From Rhizobium phaseoli (GTDB taxonomy: Bacteria; Pseudomonadota; Alphaproteobacteria; Rhizobiales; Rhizobiaceae), in assembly GCF_010668805.1 (NCBI RefSeq), contig NZ_WUFT01000021.1, forward strand, positions 1-64,000: a stretch of 64,000 bases of DNA, given 5' to 3'. This document shows, one piece after another, positions 17,352 through 25,111 of this stretch. The position numbers and the translations under genes were made by a program. Numbering within the stretch: position 1 is the stretch's first letter; every line of letters begins with the position of its first letter. The notes beneath the pieces are model-generated. The model did no database searches and was not told where the DNA came from. It saw only the letters and a program-made list of their open reading frames with translations.

Positions 17352-17996
17352 CTACCAGCGCAGCAGGCGAGGGCCGGTGAAAGCGCCGAGCGCGCCGGTG
17401 AGCAGGATTCCGAGGGAATACCAGATCAGTACGAAGGGCATGCCGTTTTCGGTGCAAAACCAGGAATAGACCCAGGCGCCCGCTGCTCCCGCGGCGATAC
17501 CGGCGACGAAGCCCGTCAGCCGCAGATCCGAGGGTGCCGCACGGCGCAGTGCCCACACGGCGCCGGCATAAATAGGTATCGCGAAGCCGAGGATCAGCAG
17601 CGGGCAATGGAGCGCCGAGGAGCCGAAAATCAGCACCGGGTAAGTCTCGGCCGGAGCCATCATCAGCTGGATGGCTGCGACCGCCGCCATGGCGGCGAAG
17701 ATCAAGGCAAGCCAACCGAAAAAGCGCCCCTCGGAACCATCGGGTCGGGAAAGCCGATAGACGGCGAGGAAGGCCGCTATGGCAATCAGCGCATTATAGG
17801 CCGATTTTATCCAGAAGACCGGCAGCATCAGCACGTCAGGCATATCGACCCGCGGACCGAGAACGAGCAGCATCAATAGCAGCGAGAGCCCGAGCGCCGG
17901 CATTATACCGAGCGCAAAGCGCCGCCGCAGCGCATTGCGCGGTACCGGCGTGAGGTCGCCCGCCAGGCGTTCGATGATGTCGTCCGTCTTTGTCAC
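17352..17996 (-). CDS. nrsF: NrsF-family (DUF1109) membrane anti-sigma factor
   Basis: A 214-residue membrane protein with about six hydrophobic helices after a short cytosolic N-terminus (IIERLAGDLTPVPRNALRRRF). This layout matches NrsF/DUF1109 anti-sigma factors paired with SigF-type ECF sigmas. Cysteines occur at HCPLLIL and in YSWFCTENG. Conserved cysteines are reported to matter for signal release in Caulobacter NrsF, though I cannot verify equivalence. Its ATG overlaps the stop of the sigma gene (ATGA), so they are co-translated. It presumably holds the sigma factor at the membrane until an oxidative, chlorine or metal stress is sensed. Confidence 0.83.
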   Translation of the reverse strand: MTKTDDIIERLAGDLTPVPRNALRRRFALGIMPALGLSLLLMLLVLGPRVDMPDVLMLPVFWIKSAYNALIAIAAFLAVYRLSRPDGSEGRFFGWLALIFAAMAAVAAIQLMMAPAETYPVLIFGSSALHCPLLILGFAIPIYAGAVWALRRAAPSDLRLTGFVAGIAAGAAGAWVYSWFCTENGMPFVLIWYSLGILLTGALGAFTGPRLLRW

Positions 17997-18541
17997 GATG
18001 CGCCTCGCAATCTCTCTCCGAGCGCCTTGAGCGCCCGGTGGATGCCGACCTTGACCGCCGATTCAGACTGGCCGGTGCGGCTTGCGGTGTCGGCAACCGA
18101 TTGGCCTTCCAATTTCACCAGCCGGATCAACTGCTGCTGTCTCAGCGGCAAGCCGTCGAGCAACCGTTCGACGTCCATGCGGGCCGTCAAACTATCCTCG
18201 CTGAAGTCGCCTTCGATTTCCTCGCCAAGCTCGGTCTCTGCCAGCCTGCGTCCGCCGCGGCCGCGATGATGGTCGATCAGCTTGTAGCGGGCGATCGAGA
18301 AGAACCAGGCCGTGAACGGTCTTTTTCGGTCATACGTGGATCGGCGGGAATGCAGTGCCAGTAATGTCTCCTGGACCAGGTCTTCCATATCCGCTTTCGT
18401 CGCCGCAGCCATCCTGCGGCTGTAATAACCAGTAAGCAGCAGGCGTAAAGCCGCCAGCAAACGCCGATAGGCCGCCTCGTCCCCGTCAAGGGACAGAAGC
18501 ATCAATGCTTTCAGGGCTTCTTCCGAATGGGCGGTTGTCAT
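17993..18541 (-). CDS. sigF: SigF-type ECF sigma factor
   Basis: A 182-residue ECF sigma factor. Region 2 is seen in ADMEDLVQETLLALHSRRST followed by FTAWFFSIARYKLIDHHR. Region 4 is seen in LPLRQQQLIRLVKLEGQSVADTA followed by the recognition helix RTGQSESAVKVGIHRALKAL. Partner NrsF overlaps its stop. The promoter candidate at 18557-18583 (GTAACC-N16-CGAAT) lies immediately upstream and resembles the one in front of the repeat-protein gene at 18727, suggesting autoregulation. The sulfite-oxidase-like and cytochrome b genes downstream on the plus strand fit SigF regulons of alphaproteobacteria that contain such molybdoenzymes. Confidence 0.88.
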   Translation of the reverse strand: MTTAHSEEALKALMLLSLDGDEAAYRRLLAALRLLLTGYYSRRMAAATKADMEDLVQETLLALHSRRSTYDRKRPFTAWFFSIARYKLIDHHRGRGGRRLAETELGEEIEGDFSEDSLTARMDVERLLDGLPLRQQQLIRLVKLEGQSVADTASRTGQSESAVKVGIHRALKALGERLRGAS

Positions 18542-18556
18542 GCTGTCAGAGAGTTC

Positions 18557-18583
18557 ATTCGCTCAAAGCGGCCAATCGGTTAC
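18557..18583 (-). promoter_or_regulatory. candidate ECF promoter of sigF-nrsF
   Basis: On the minus strand GTAACC (18583-18578), exactly 16 bases, then CGAAT (18561-18557), 15 bases before the sigF start. The plus-strand site at 18638-18664 has GTAACG, 16 bases and the same CGAAT. Confidence 0.65.
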
Positions 18584-18637
18584 AGGGAATATCAAAAAAG
18601 TAACGGCATCACAGCTCTATCACATGCTCGTGAGGCT

Positions 18638-18664
18638 GTAACGCATCCCGACGCTCTCTCGAAT
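18638..18664 (+). promoter_or_regulatory. candidate SigF-dependent promoter of the MXKDX-repeat gene
   Basis: GTAACG (18638-18643), 16 bases, CGAAT (18660-18664). It is nearly identical to the minus-strand sigF promoter candidate and has the same spacing. It lies 62 bases before the ATG at 18727. Confidence 0.65.
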
Positions 18665-18726
18665 AGCTTGGTGTGAGCCATCGGCAGGCCGCCGGCGGAC
18701 ACGAAATCCATTTTCAGGAGAGTTCC

Positions 18727-18975
18727 ATGACCAAGCTTTTTTCCAGCCTTGCAGCCTGCACCTTCGTCGTCGGTCTTTCTCTCGCAGGCGTCGCATCGGC
18801 TGAGGATGCCATGAAGACCGATGCGATGAAGAAGGACACTATGGAGAGCAGCAAGATGTCGAAGGATGCCATGAAGATGTCAGGCACCAAGAAGGACTGC
18901 ATGCACAAGGCCGGCATGGAAAAGGACGCGATGAAAAAGACCGACATGATGAAGACCTGCGATGCGATGAAGTAG
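18727..18975 (+). CDS. exported methionine/lysine-rich MXKDX-repeat protein
   Basis: 82 residues. A Sec signal peptide (FSSLAACTFVVGLSLAGVASA) is followed by a mature part made almost entirely of degenerate five-residue repeats of the type D-A-M-K-K / D-x-M: DAMKTDAMKKDTM, KMSKDAMKMS, EKDAMKKTDMMK. Two cysteines and one histidine are embedded. Small proteins annotated as pentapeptide MXKDX-repeat proteins have this form. The biochemical role is unknown; the exposed methionines suit metal binding or scavenging of oxidants. AGGAG lies 7 bases before the ATG. The SigF-type promoter upstream and the downstream redox genes support an oxidant-defence role, by inference. Confidence 0.85.
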   Translation: MTKLFSSLAACTFVVGLSLAGVASAEDAMKTDAMKKDTMESSKMSKDAMKMSGTKKDCMHKAGMEKDAMKKTDMMKTCDAMK

Positions 18976-18990
18976 GCGTTTCGCATCTGC

Positions 18991-19030
18991 GCGGCCGCTG
19001 AAACTTTCTCGGCGGCCGCATCGTCTTTTT
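18991..19030 (+). terminator. intrinsic terminator after the MXKDX-repeat gene
   Basis: An 8-bp GC stem (gcggccgc twice, a self-complementary octamer) with a 13-base loop is followed by atcgtcttttt. It starts 16 bases after the stop codon at 18975. Confidence 0.75.
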
Positions 19031-19121
19031 AGACACGCAAAGGACGCTGCCGCACTTTGAATTATGCAGTAGGCGGCCGCGTCTTCTTGTCCCGAAATGT
19101 CCATTCATCCGGAGAACAGTC

Positions 19122-19964
19122 ATGGCGACGATCGATGCCGGCACGCAAACCGGCCGCACGCTCATCTACCGCCACAGCCTTGCTGTGCGCTTGTCGCATT
19201 GGGTGAACGTGCTGTGCCTCACGGTCCTGCTGTTCAGCGGCCTACAGATATTCAATGCACATCCGGCGCTCTATTGGGGCCAATATGGCGCCGACAACGA
19301 CCCGTCCTTCATCTCCATGGAAGCGACCGAAGACGGCAGTCAGGTGAAGGGGTTGACGCATGTCGGCTCGTTCACCTTCGATACGACAGGCGTCCTCGGT
19401 CTTTCGAATGTCGACGGCGAGGCGACAGCGAGGGGTTTTCCAAGCTGGCTTACTCTTCCAACTTATCAGGACCTGTCGACCGGTCGGCACTGGCATTTCT
19501 TTTTTGCCTGGCTGTTCGTCCTCAACGGTCTCGCCTATCTCGCCTATGGGCTGTTCAGCCGGCATTTCCGCCGGGACCTCACCCCTGAAGGCGGGGAGCT
19601 GACACTCACGCATCTTGGCCATGAGGTCGTCAACCATGCCCGGCTGCGTTTTCCCAAAGGACCCGAGGCACGCCATTACAACACGCTGCAGAAGCTGACC
19701 TATCTCGTCGTGATCTTCCTGTTGCTGCCGTTGATGGTTGCGACGGGGTTGACCATGTCGCCGGGCTTCGATGCCGTGGCGCCCTGGCTGCTCGATATCT
19801 TCGGGGGGCGGCAATCGGCCCGCACACTGCATTTCCTCACCGCCTTCTCGCTCGTCGCCTTCGTCGTGGTGCATGTCGCCATGGTGATCCTATCGGGTGT
19901 CTTCAACAATCTGCGTTCGATGATCACCGGTTATTACGCGATCGAACAGGGAGATGAACAATGA
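19122..19964 (+). CDS. cytochrome b (b561-like membrane subunit) of a periplasmic molybdoenzyme
   Basis: 280 residues with four main membrane helices: HWVNVLCLTVLLFSGLQIF, HFFFAWLFVLNGLAYLAYG, LTYLVVIFLLLPLMVATG and HFLTAFSLVAFVVVHVAMVIL. Histidines positioned for haem b ligation occur in YRHSLAVRLSHWVN, GRHWHFF and the last helix (H...H). A soluble loop separates helices one and two. Such proteins pass electrons between the quinone pool and a periplasmic oxidoreductase. The stop overlaps the start of the molybdopterin enzyme gene by four bases, so the two make one complex. GGAGAA precedes the ATG. Confidence 0.87.
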   Translation: MATIDAGTQTGRTLIYRHSLAVRLSHWVNVLCLTVLLFSGLQIFNAHPALYWGQYGADNDPSFISMEATEDGSQVKGLTHVGSFTFDTTGVLGLSNVDGEATARGFPSWLTLPTYQDLSTGRHWHFFFAWLFVLNGLAYLAYGLFSRHFRRDLTPEGGELTLTHLGHEVVNHARLRFPKGPEARHYNTLQKLTYLVVIFLLLPLMVATGLTMSPGFDAVAPWLLDIFGGRQSARTLHFLTAFSLVAFVVVHVAMVILSGVFNNLRSMITGYYAIEQGDEQ

Positions 19965-20737
19965 GCCGCCTCATCAGCCGTCGCCGCTTCCTGATCGGTT
20001 CGACCCTGACTGCCTCCGCGCTGGGATTGAGCGGCTGCAACGCATTGGTCGAAAGCGACCGGACGAAATCGGTCCTGAAGATCGCCGAGGGGTTCAGCAT
20101 GAAGGCGCAGCGCTTCCTGCAAGGCGACAACGCGCTGGCGCGTGAATTCGGCGAGGCGGATCTCTCGCCGGTCTTTCGCTCGAACGGCACCAGCATGCCT
20201 GACAACCCGCAATATCTCGACTGGATGAGCCAGCAGTTTTCGACCTGGAGACTTGATATCGGCGGACTGGTGGAAAAACCGGCTCAGCTGTCGCTCGCCC
20301 AGTTGAAGACGATGCCGTCGCGCACCCAGATCACCCGCCACGACTGCGTCGAAGGCTGGAGCGCGATCGGCAAATGGACGGGTCTGCCGCTCGGCGCCTT
20401 GCTGCAATCGGTCGGTCTGAAACCTGAGGCGCGCTATATCGTGTTCCACTGCGCCGATGAATACGAAAAGTCGCTTGATGGCACCGGCTGGTATTATGAG
20501 AGTATCGATCTGGTCGATGCCTTCCATCCGCAGACGATCCTTGCTTATTCGATGAACGGCCGCGACCTGGAAGTGGCGCATGGAGCGCCACTGAGGCTGA
20601 GGGTCGAGCGGCAGCTCGGTTACAAGCAGGCGAAGTATTTGACCCGCATCGAAGCGGTTGCCGATCTCGGTCGGCTTTACGGCGGCAATGGCGGATTCTG
20701 GGAGGATCGCGGCTATGAATGGTATGCCGGGATATAG
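19961..20737 (+). CDS. sulfite-oxidase-family molybdopterin oxidoreductase, Tat lipoprotein candidate
   Basis: A 258-residue enzyme of the sulfite oxidase/MsrP fold. The N-terminus has a twin-arginine motif (SRRRFLIGSTL) followed by LGLSGC, which resembles a lipobox, so the mature protein may be lipid-anchored in the periplasm. The expected molybdenum-ligating cysteine is in TRHDCVEGWSAIGKW at about residue 128. The C-terminal part (GAPLRLRVERQLGYKQAKYL) is also typical. The partner cytochrome b is translationally coupled. Possible activities are sulfite oxidation or reduction of oxidised methionine or other oxides. Next to a methionine-rich exported protein and a SigF stress sigma, a repair or detoxification role is attractive but unproven. 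Confidence 0.87.
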   Translation: MSRLISRRRFLIGSTLTASALGLSGCNALVESDRTKSVLKIAEGFSMKAQRFLQGDNALAREFGEADLSPVFRSNGTSMPDNPQYLDWMSQQFSTWRLDIGGLVEKPAQLSLAQLKTMPSRTQITRHDCVEGWSAIGKWTGLPLGALLQSVGLKPEARYIVFHCADEYEKSLDGTGWYYESIDLVDAFHPQTILAYSMNGRDLEVAHGAPLRLRVERQLGYKQAKYLTRIEAVADLGRLYGGNGGFWEDRGYEWYAGI

Positions 20738-21125
20738 CTCCCTCGGCAGGGCTCTGAAACCGAGGCGAGCCTCCCATCTATTACACCGGGTGGGGCAGTG
20801 ATCTGCGAGCGCCGCTCGAAGCCGCTATGACGTTCCTGCTACAATAGGATGCGATCAGCCGTCGCCCCGCTATCCGCCATTGGCCGATCAGCTCCCAGAC
20901 AGTCGGCCTGCCTGGCGTCACTTCCCCGGCAGATCCTGTTCGGTCGTCGCATTCTCCCTAGAGCCCGCGACCCTTGAAATCATCAGGGTTCCCATCTGTG
21001 ATTTTCCTGTTTAACGTTTATGCGACGGATTGACGCACAACCTCGGCGATGATACCTATGCCTAAATTGGTCAGGCCAGTTGACCAGATGCGTGCTTGAG
21101 GAGAAGCGCGCCGGGGAGGCCCAAG
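20738..21125. other. intergenic region without recognised gene
   Basis: 388 bases. I see no coding frame with family signal, no RNA gene and no strong terminator. AT-richer sequence at 20995-21090 precedes the GntR-type regulator and likely holds its promoter. GGTCAGGCCAGTTGACC at 21069-21085 is a short inverted repeat (GGTCA...TGACC) that could be the regulator's own operator. Confidence 0.45.
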
Positions 21126-21884
21126 ATGTTTTCGCCTGTTGAATCACGCCGCCTCTATAGGCAGGTGGCGGACCAGATCCGTTTGATGATCGCAAGCGGC
21201 GAGCTTGCCGTCGGCCAGCGGCTGCCGGCCGAACGCGACCTGGCGGAACAGCTGTCGGTGTCACGCCCGACCGTCCGCGAAGCGCTGATCGTGCTGGAGG
21301 TCGAAGGCCTCGTCAACATCCGCATGGGATCCGGCATCTATGTGGTGCGCCAGCATGCCGCGACTGTGGCGGGGAGCGAGCGCGAGCCGGTGGAGGGGCC
21401 TTTCGAGCTGCTGCAGGCCCGCGCCATCATCGAATGCGCCATTGCCGAGGAAGCCGCAGGCTGCGCCACGACGGAAGGCATCGCCCTGCTCGATGAAGCG
21501 CTGACGCGTATGAGCGGCGGCGTCAACGATGCGAGCACGGTGCTTGCCGCCGATCGCGCCTTCCACACCGGTATTGCCGCCATCGTCGGCAATGCGACAC
21601 TGATCCGGGTGACGGGCGAGATCTTCGACATGCGCATGACCCCTTATTTTGCCAAGCTTGCCAGCCACTTCGAGGGGCCGGGAACATGGCGCAGCGCCGT
21701 CGACGAACATCGGACCATTCGCGATGCGATCGCCGCCGGCGATGGGGCGGGCGCCAAGGCGGCCATGCGCGCCCATCTCACCCTATCGCAGAAGAGGTTT
21801 TCCGAGAGCTTCGGGGAGGAGCTTTCGGGAGAGGAGCAGCGCGGCCGCAGCAAGCTGCCCGCGAAAGGAACGACCAAGACTTGA
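21126..21884 (+). CDS. FadR/GntR-family transcriptional regulator of the TRAP-dehydrogenase operon
   Basis: 252 residues from the ATG at 21126, chosen for GGGGAGG six bases upstream (an ATG at 21096 adds 10 residues). The N-terminal winged helix-turn-helix is typical GntR: YRQVADQIRLMIASGEL, GQRLPAERDLAEQLSVSRPT and VREALIVLEVEGLVNI. The C-terminal FCD domain has the metal/effector histidine pattern in RAFHTGIAAIVGN and VDEHRTIRDAIAAGD. FadR-subfamily proteins repress catabolic operons until a carboxylic or sugar acid binds. It is 28 bases upstream of the TRAP binding-protein gene, so probably controls it; the ligand is likely the transported sugar acid. Confidence 0.9.
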   Translation: MFSPVESRRLYRQVADQIRLMIASGELAVGQRLPAERDLAEQLSVSRPTVREALIVLEVEGLVNIRMGSGIYVVRQHAATVAGSEREPVEGPFELLQARAIIECAIAEEAAGCATTEGIALLDEALTRMSGGVNDASTVLAADRAFHTGIAAIVGNATLIRVTGEIFDMRMTPYFAKLASHFEGPGTWRSAVDEHRTIRDAIAAGDGAGAKAAMRAHLTLSQKRFSESFGEELSGEEQRGRSKLPAKGTTKT

Positions 21885-21912
21885 GACTTAACTGAGCTCG
21901 GAGGAGAGAGCG

Positions 21913-22887
21913 ATGAAGAGCAGACTGGCAACGATACTTTGCACCGCAGCCGCGATCATGGCGACCACGGCGGTCGCGCATGCTGAGACAGTGCTGAAAT
22001 GGGCGCATGTCTACGAAACGTCCGAGCCCTTCCACACGGATTCCGTCTGGGCCGCGGAAGAGATCGCCAAGCGTACCGACGGGCGTTACAAGATCGAGGT
22101 CTATCCGGCCTCGCAGCTCGGCAAAGAAGCCGATATCAACCAGGGCCTCAAGCTCGGCACGGTCGATATCATCATCTCGGGATCGAGCTTTGCCGCACGC
22201 GACTACAAGCCGATCGGCGTCACCTATTTCCCCTATATTTTTCGCGGTCCCGATCATCTGATCGCCTACACCAAGAGCGATGTCTTCAAACGCCTTGCCA
22301 AAGGTTATGAGGACAAAACCGGCAATCACATTGCCGCCGTCAGCTACTACGGCACGCGCCACACGACATCGAACAAGCCGATCGCCAAATGCGCCGATAT
22401 GCAGGCATTGAAGATCCGCGTCCCCGACGTTCCGGCCTATCTCGCCATGCCGCGCGCCTGCGGCGCCAACACCACCCCGATCGCTTTCGCCGAGGTCTAT
22501 CTCGCTCTGCAGAACGGCACGGTCGAGGCACAGGAAAACCCGCTGACCACAATCGAGGCGAAGAAGTTCTACGAAGTCCAAAAGAACATCATCCTCACCG
22601 GCCACATCGTCGATCACCTCAACACCGTGATTTCGAAGACGCGGTGGGCGAGCCTGTCCGATGAGGACAAGAAGATCTTCGGCGACGTCATGCAGGAGGC
22701 AGCCGAGCGCACGAGCAAGACGATCGCCGGCAAGGAAAACAGCCTGATTGCGACCTTTAAGGAAAAGGGTCTGAACGTTGTCGAGGTGGATAAATCAGAC
22801 TTCGAGAAGACCGTGATGGAGAAGGTCAAGTTCGAGGACTTCGGCTACGAGAAAGCCGATTGGGAAGCCATCCGGGCGATCCAGTAA
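21913..22887 (+). CDS. TRAP transporter substrate-binding protein, DctP type
   Basis: 324 residues with a Sec signal peptide (ILCTAAAIMATTAVAHA, cleaved before ETVLKWAHVYET). The DctP fold is seen from KWAHVYETSEPFHTDSVWAA, KIEVYPASQLGKEADINQGL and the family signature around ALKIRVPDVPAYLAMPRACG. The arginine in KIRVP is the usual carboxylate-binding residue. It captures a carboxylated substrate in the periplasm for the DctQM membrane units. A strong GGAGGAGAG ribosome site precedes the ATG. With an idonate-dehydrogenase-like gene in the operon, a sugar acid is the likely substrate. Confidence 0.92.
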   Translation: MKSRLATILCTAAAIMATTAVAHAETVLKWAHVYETSEPFHTDSVWAAEEIAKRTDGRYKIEVYPASQLGKEADINQGLKLGTVDIIISGSSFAARDYKPIGVTYFPYIFRGPDHLIAYTKSDVFKRLAKGYEDKTGNHIAAVSYYGTRHTTSNKPIAKCADMQALKIRVPDVPAYLAMPRACGANTTPIAFAEVYLALQNGTVEAQENPLTTIEAKKFYEVQKNIILTGHIVDHLNTVISKTRWASLSDEDKKIFGDVMQEAAERTSKTIAGKENSLIATFKEKGLNVVEVDKSDFEKTVMEKVKFEDFGYEKADWEAIRAIQ

Positions 22888-22955
22888 GAGCCACGAGACG
22901 CGGCGTCTCGACGTCGGGTCTCGCGCTAACAGGCCCGACAACCCTTCCTTCCGTC

Positions 22956-23026
22956 ATGCTCGGGCTTGTCCCGAGCATCTGCCTCCGTTCGTTAGGGCAG
23001 CAGATCCTCGGCACAAGGCCGAGGAT
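22956..23026. repeat. RIME-like Rhizobiales intergenic palindromic repeat
   Basis: Two hairpins in tandem: atgctcggg / cccgagcat (22956-22978, 5-base loop) and atcctcggc / gccgaggat (23004-23026, 5-base loop). This 'ctcgggcttgtcccgag' type of bipartite palindrome is scattered in intergenic regions of Rhizobium and relatives. Here it sits inside the TRAP operon between dctP and dctQ, where it could set relative mRNA stability and raise binding-protein levels. Confidence 0.75.
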
Positions 23027-23117
23027 GACGCCGAGCGAGGAGCGAGGCTCGTCATCAAGAATAGGCGCGCCGCTCAACGCCGCGCCCCTTCTTCCCCAAC
23101 CGGAACAAGGCCCAGTC

Positions 23118-23690
23118 ATGTCGCAAGAAATACACACCCAAATCACGGCCGAGGAAATCGGTCACGAGTTCGAAGGCCATGCGCCGACTGCAAACATTTC
23201 GGACTACGCCATCGAAGACTGGATCACGCTGATCGTCTTCTGGTTGATGGCGGGCTGCGTCTTTCTGCAGTTTTTCACCCGCTATGTGCTGAACGACAGT
23301 TATGCATGGACCGAGGAAATCGCGATCAACTGCCTGATCGGCGTCGTCTTTCTGGGGGCTGTCATGTGCGTGCGCACCTCGCGGCATATCCAGGTGGACG
23401 TGTTCTATCACTATATGCCGGCAGGCCTTGCCCGCGTGCTGGCGACCGTCGTCGACATCGTCCGCATCGGCTTCTTCGCCTATGGCTGCCACCTGATGTG
23501 GCGCTATGTCGAGATCGTCGCCGACGAACAGATGGTTACCGTCGAACTGCCGCGCAACATCGTCTTCTACTCCGTTCTCGTCGCCTTCGTGTTGATGCTG
23601 ATCCGCGCGGTCATCGTCTTCATCGCCAATATGCGCCGCGGCTACTCCGTTCTGGAGCGCCCGGAAGAATTCCAGACTGTCGAGGATTGA
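23118..23690 (+). CDS. TRAP transporter small membrane subunit, DctQ type
   Basis: 190 residues from the ATG at 23118, with AAGG upstream. Four membrane helices are visible, including WITLIVFWLMAGCVFLQFFT and IVFYSVLVAFVLMLIRAVIV. The DctQ pattern is RYVLNDSYAWTEEIAINCL, where W-x-E-E is conserved. DctQ joins the large DctM subunit and is needed for sodium-driven uptake. The N-terminal 30 residues before the first helix are longer than usual and acidic. dctM follows after 4 bases. Confidence 0.88.
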   Translation: MSQEIHTQITAEEIGHEFEGHAPTANISDYAIEDWITLIVFWLMAGCVFLQFFTRYVLNDSYAWTEEIAINCLIGVVFLGAVMCVRTSRHIQVDVFYHYMPAGLARVLATVVDIVRIGFFAYGCHLMWRYVEIVADEQMVTVELPRNIVFYSVLVAFVLMLIRAVIVFIANMRRGYSVLERPEEFQTVED

Positions 23691-23694
23691 TCCG

Positions 23695-25101
23695 ATGCTG
23701 CTGCTTCTTGGTTCGTTTCTGGTGCTGATGCTGATCGGGGTGCCCGTCGCCATCTCGATGGCCGTCGCATCCGTGCTTTACATCGTTCTCTACGGCGTTG
23801 CGCCCGACATCATCGTCGCCCAGCGCATGATCGCCGGTGTCGAAAGCTTCCCGCTGCTCGCCGTGCCGTTCTTCATCCTGGCCGGCAACCTGATGAATTC
23901 AGCCGGCGTCACAGGCCGCATCTATTCCTTTGCGGTTGCGCTCGTTGGTTGGATGAAGGGCGGGCTGGCGCAGGTCAATATCATCGGATCCGTCATCTTC
24001 TCCGGCATGTCGGGCACCGCACTTGCCGATGCGGCCGGTATCGGCACGATCGAGATCAAGGCAATGAAGGACCACGGCTATCCGGTCGAGGCCGCGGTCG
24101 GCGTGACGGCGGCGTCGGCAACACTTGGGCCGATCTTCCCGCCATCGCTGCCTTTCGTGATTTACGGCATGATGGCGAACGTCTCGATCGGCGCTCTTTT
24201 CATGGCCGGCATCCTGCCCGGCATCGTCATGACGTTGCTGATGATGATCACCGTCGCCGCCTTCGCCTACAAGAAGCGCTGGGGCTCCGACGCGGCCTTT
24301 GATGTAAAGCAGCTGCTGTCGGCGGGAATGGAAATCGTCGTCGTTCTGGCGGTGCCGGTAGCAATCTATCTGCTGATGCAGGCCGGCGTATCGATGAATG
24401 CCGCTGCCGGCATCGCCCTTCTGGTGCTTCTGGCGCTCGACTGGTATTTCGGCTTTTCCGCCGTCATGGCGCTGATGACACCCGTGATCCTGATCGGCGG
24501 CATGACGATGGGCTGGTTTACGCCGACGGAGGCAGCCGTCGCAGCCGTCCTCTGGTCACTGTTTCTCGGCCTCGTGCGCTACCGCACGATGACGTTCTCG
24601 ACGCTTGCCAAGGCAAGCTTCGATACGATCGAGACGACGGCATCGGTTCTCTTCATCGTCACCGCCGCCTCGGTCTTCGCATGGCTGCTGACGGTGAGCC
24701 AGGCCGCAGCACTGTTGTCCGATGCGATCCTGTCGATCACCGACAATAAATGGGTGTTCCTGATCCTCGTAAACCTGCTGATGCTCTTCGTCGGCTGCTT
24801 TCTGGATACGATCGCGGCGATCACCATCCTCGTGCCGATCCTGCTGCCGATCGTCGCCAAGTTTGACATCGATCCGGTTCAGTTCGGCCTAATCATGACG
24901 CTGAACCTGATGATCGGCCTGCTGCATCCGCCGCTCGGCATGGTGCTTTTCGTGCTGTCGAGGGTCGCGAAACTCTCGGTCGAACGTACGACAATGGCGA
25001 TCCTGCCCTGGCTGGTGCCGCTCTTCCTGGCGCTGATCCTGATCACCTTCGTGCCTTCCATATCGCTCTGGCTGCCGGAGCAGCTCGGGCTGCTGCGATA
25101 G
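23695..25101 (+). CDS. TRAP transporter large permease subunit, DctM type
   Basis: A 468-residue multi-helix protein of the DctM/IT superfamily. Family stretches are visible: GVPVAISMAVASVLYIVLYG, AVPFFILAGNLMNSAGVTGR, FSGMSGTALADAAGIGTIEI and LGPIFPPSLPFVIYG. It forms the transport channel, driven by a sodium or proton gradient. A few residues between the helices in the middle (KRWGSDAAFDVKQLL) make a longer linker than in many DctM proteins. It is third in the binding-protein, DctQ, DctM, dehydrogenase operon. Confidence 0.93.
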   Translation: MLLLLGSFLVLMLIGVPVAISMAVASVLYIVLYGVAPDIIVAQRMIAGVESFPLLAVPFFILAGNLMNSAGVTGRIYSFAVALVGWMKGGLAQVNIIGSVIFSGMSGTALADAAGIGTIEIKAMKDHGYPVEAAVGVTAASATLGPIFPPSLPFVIYGMMANVSIGALFMAGILPGIVMTLLMMITVAAFAYKKRWGSDAAFDVKQLLSAGMEIVVVLAVPVAIYLLMQAGVSMNAAAGIALLVLLALDWYFGFSAVMALMTPVILIGGMTMGWFTPTEAAVAAVLWSLFLGLVRYRTMTFSTLAKASFDTIETTASVLFIVTAASVFAWLLTVSQAAALLSDAILSITDNKWVFLILVNLLMLFVGCFLDTIAAITILVPILLPIVAKFDIDPVQFGLIMTLNLMIGLLHPPLGMVLFVLSRVAKLSVERTTMAILPWLVPLFLALILITFVPSISLWLPEQLGLLR

Positions 25102-25111
25102 GAGGGATACG

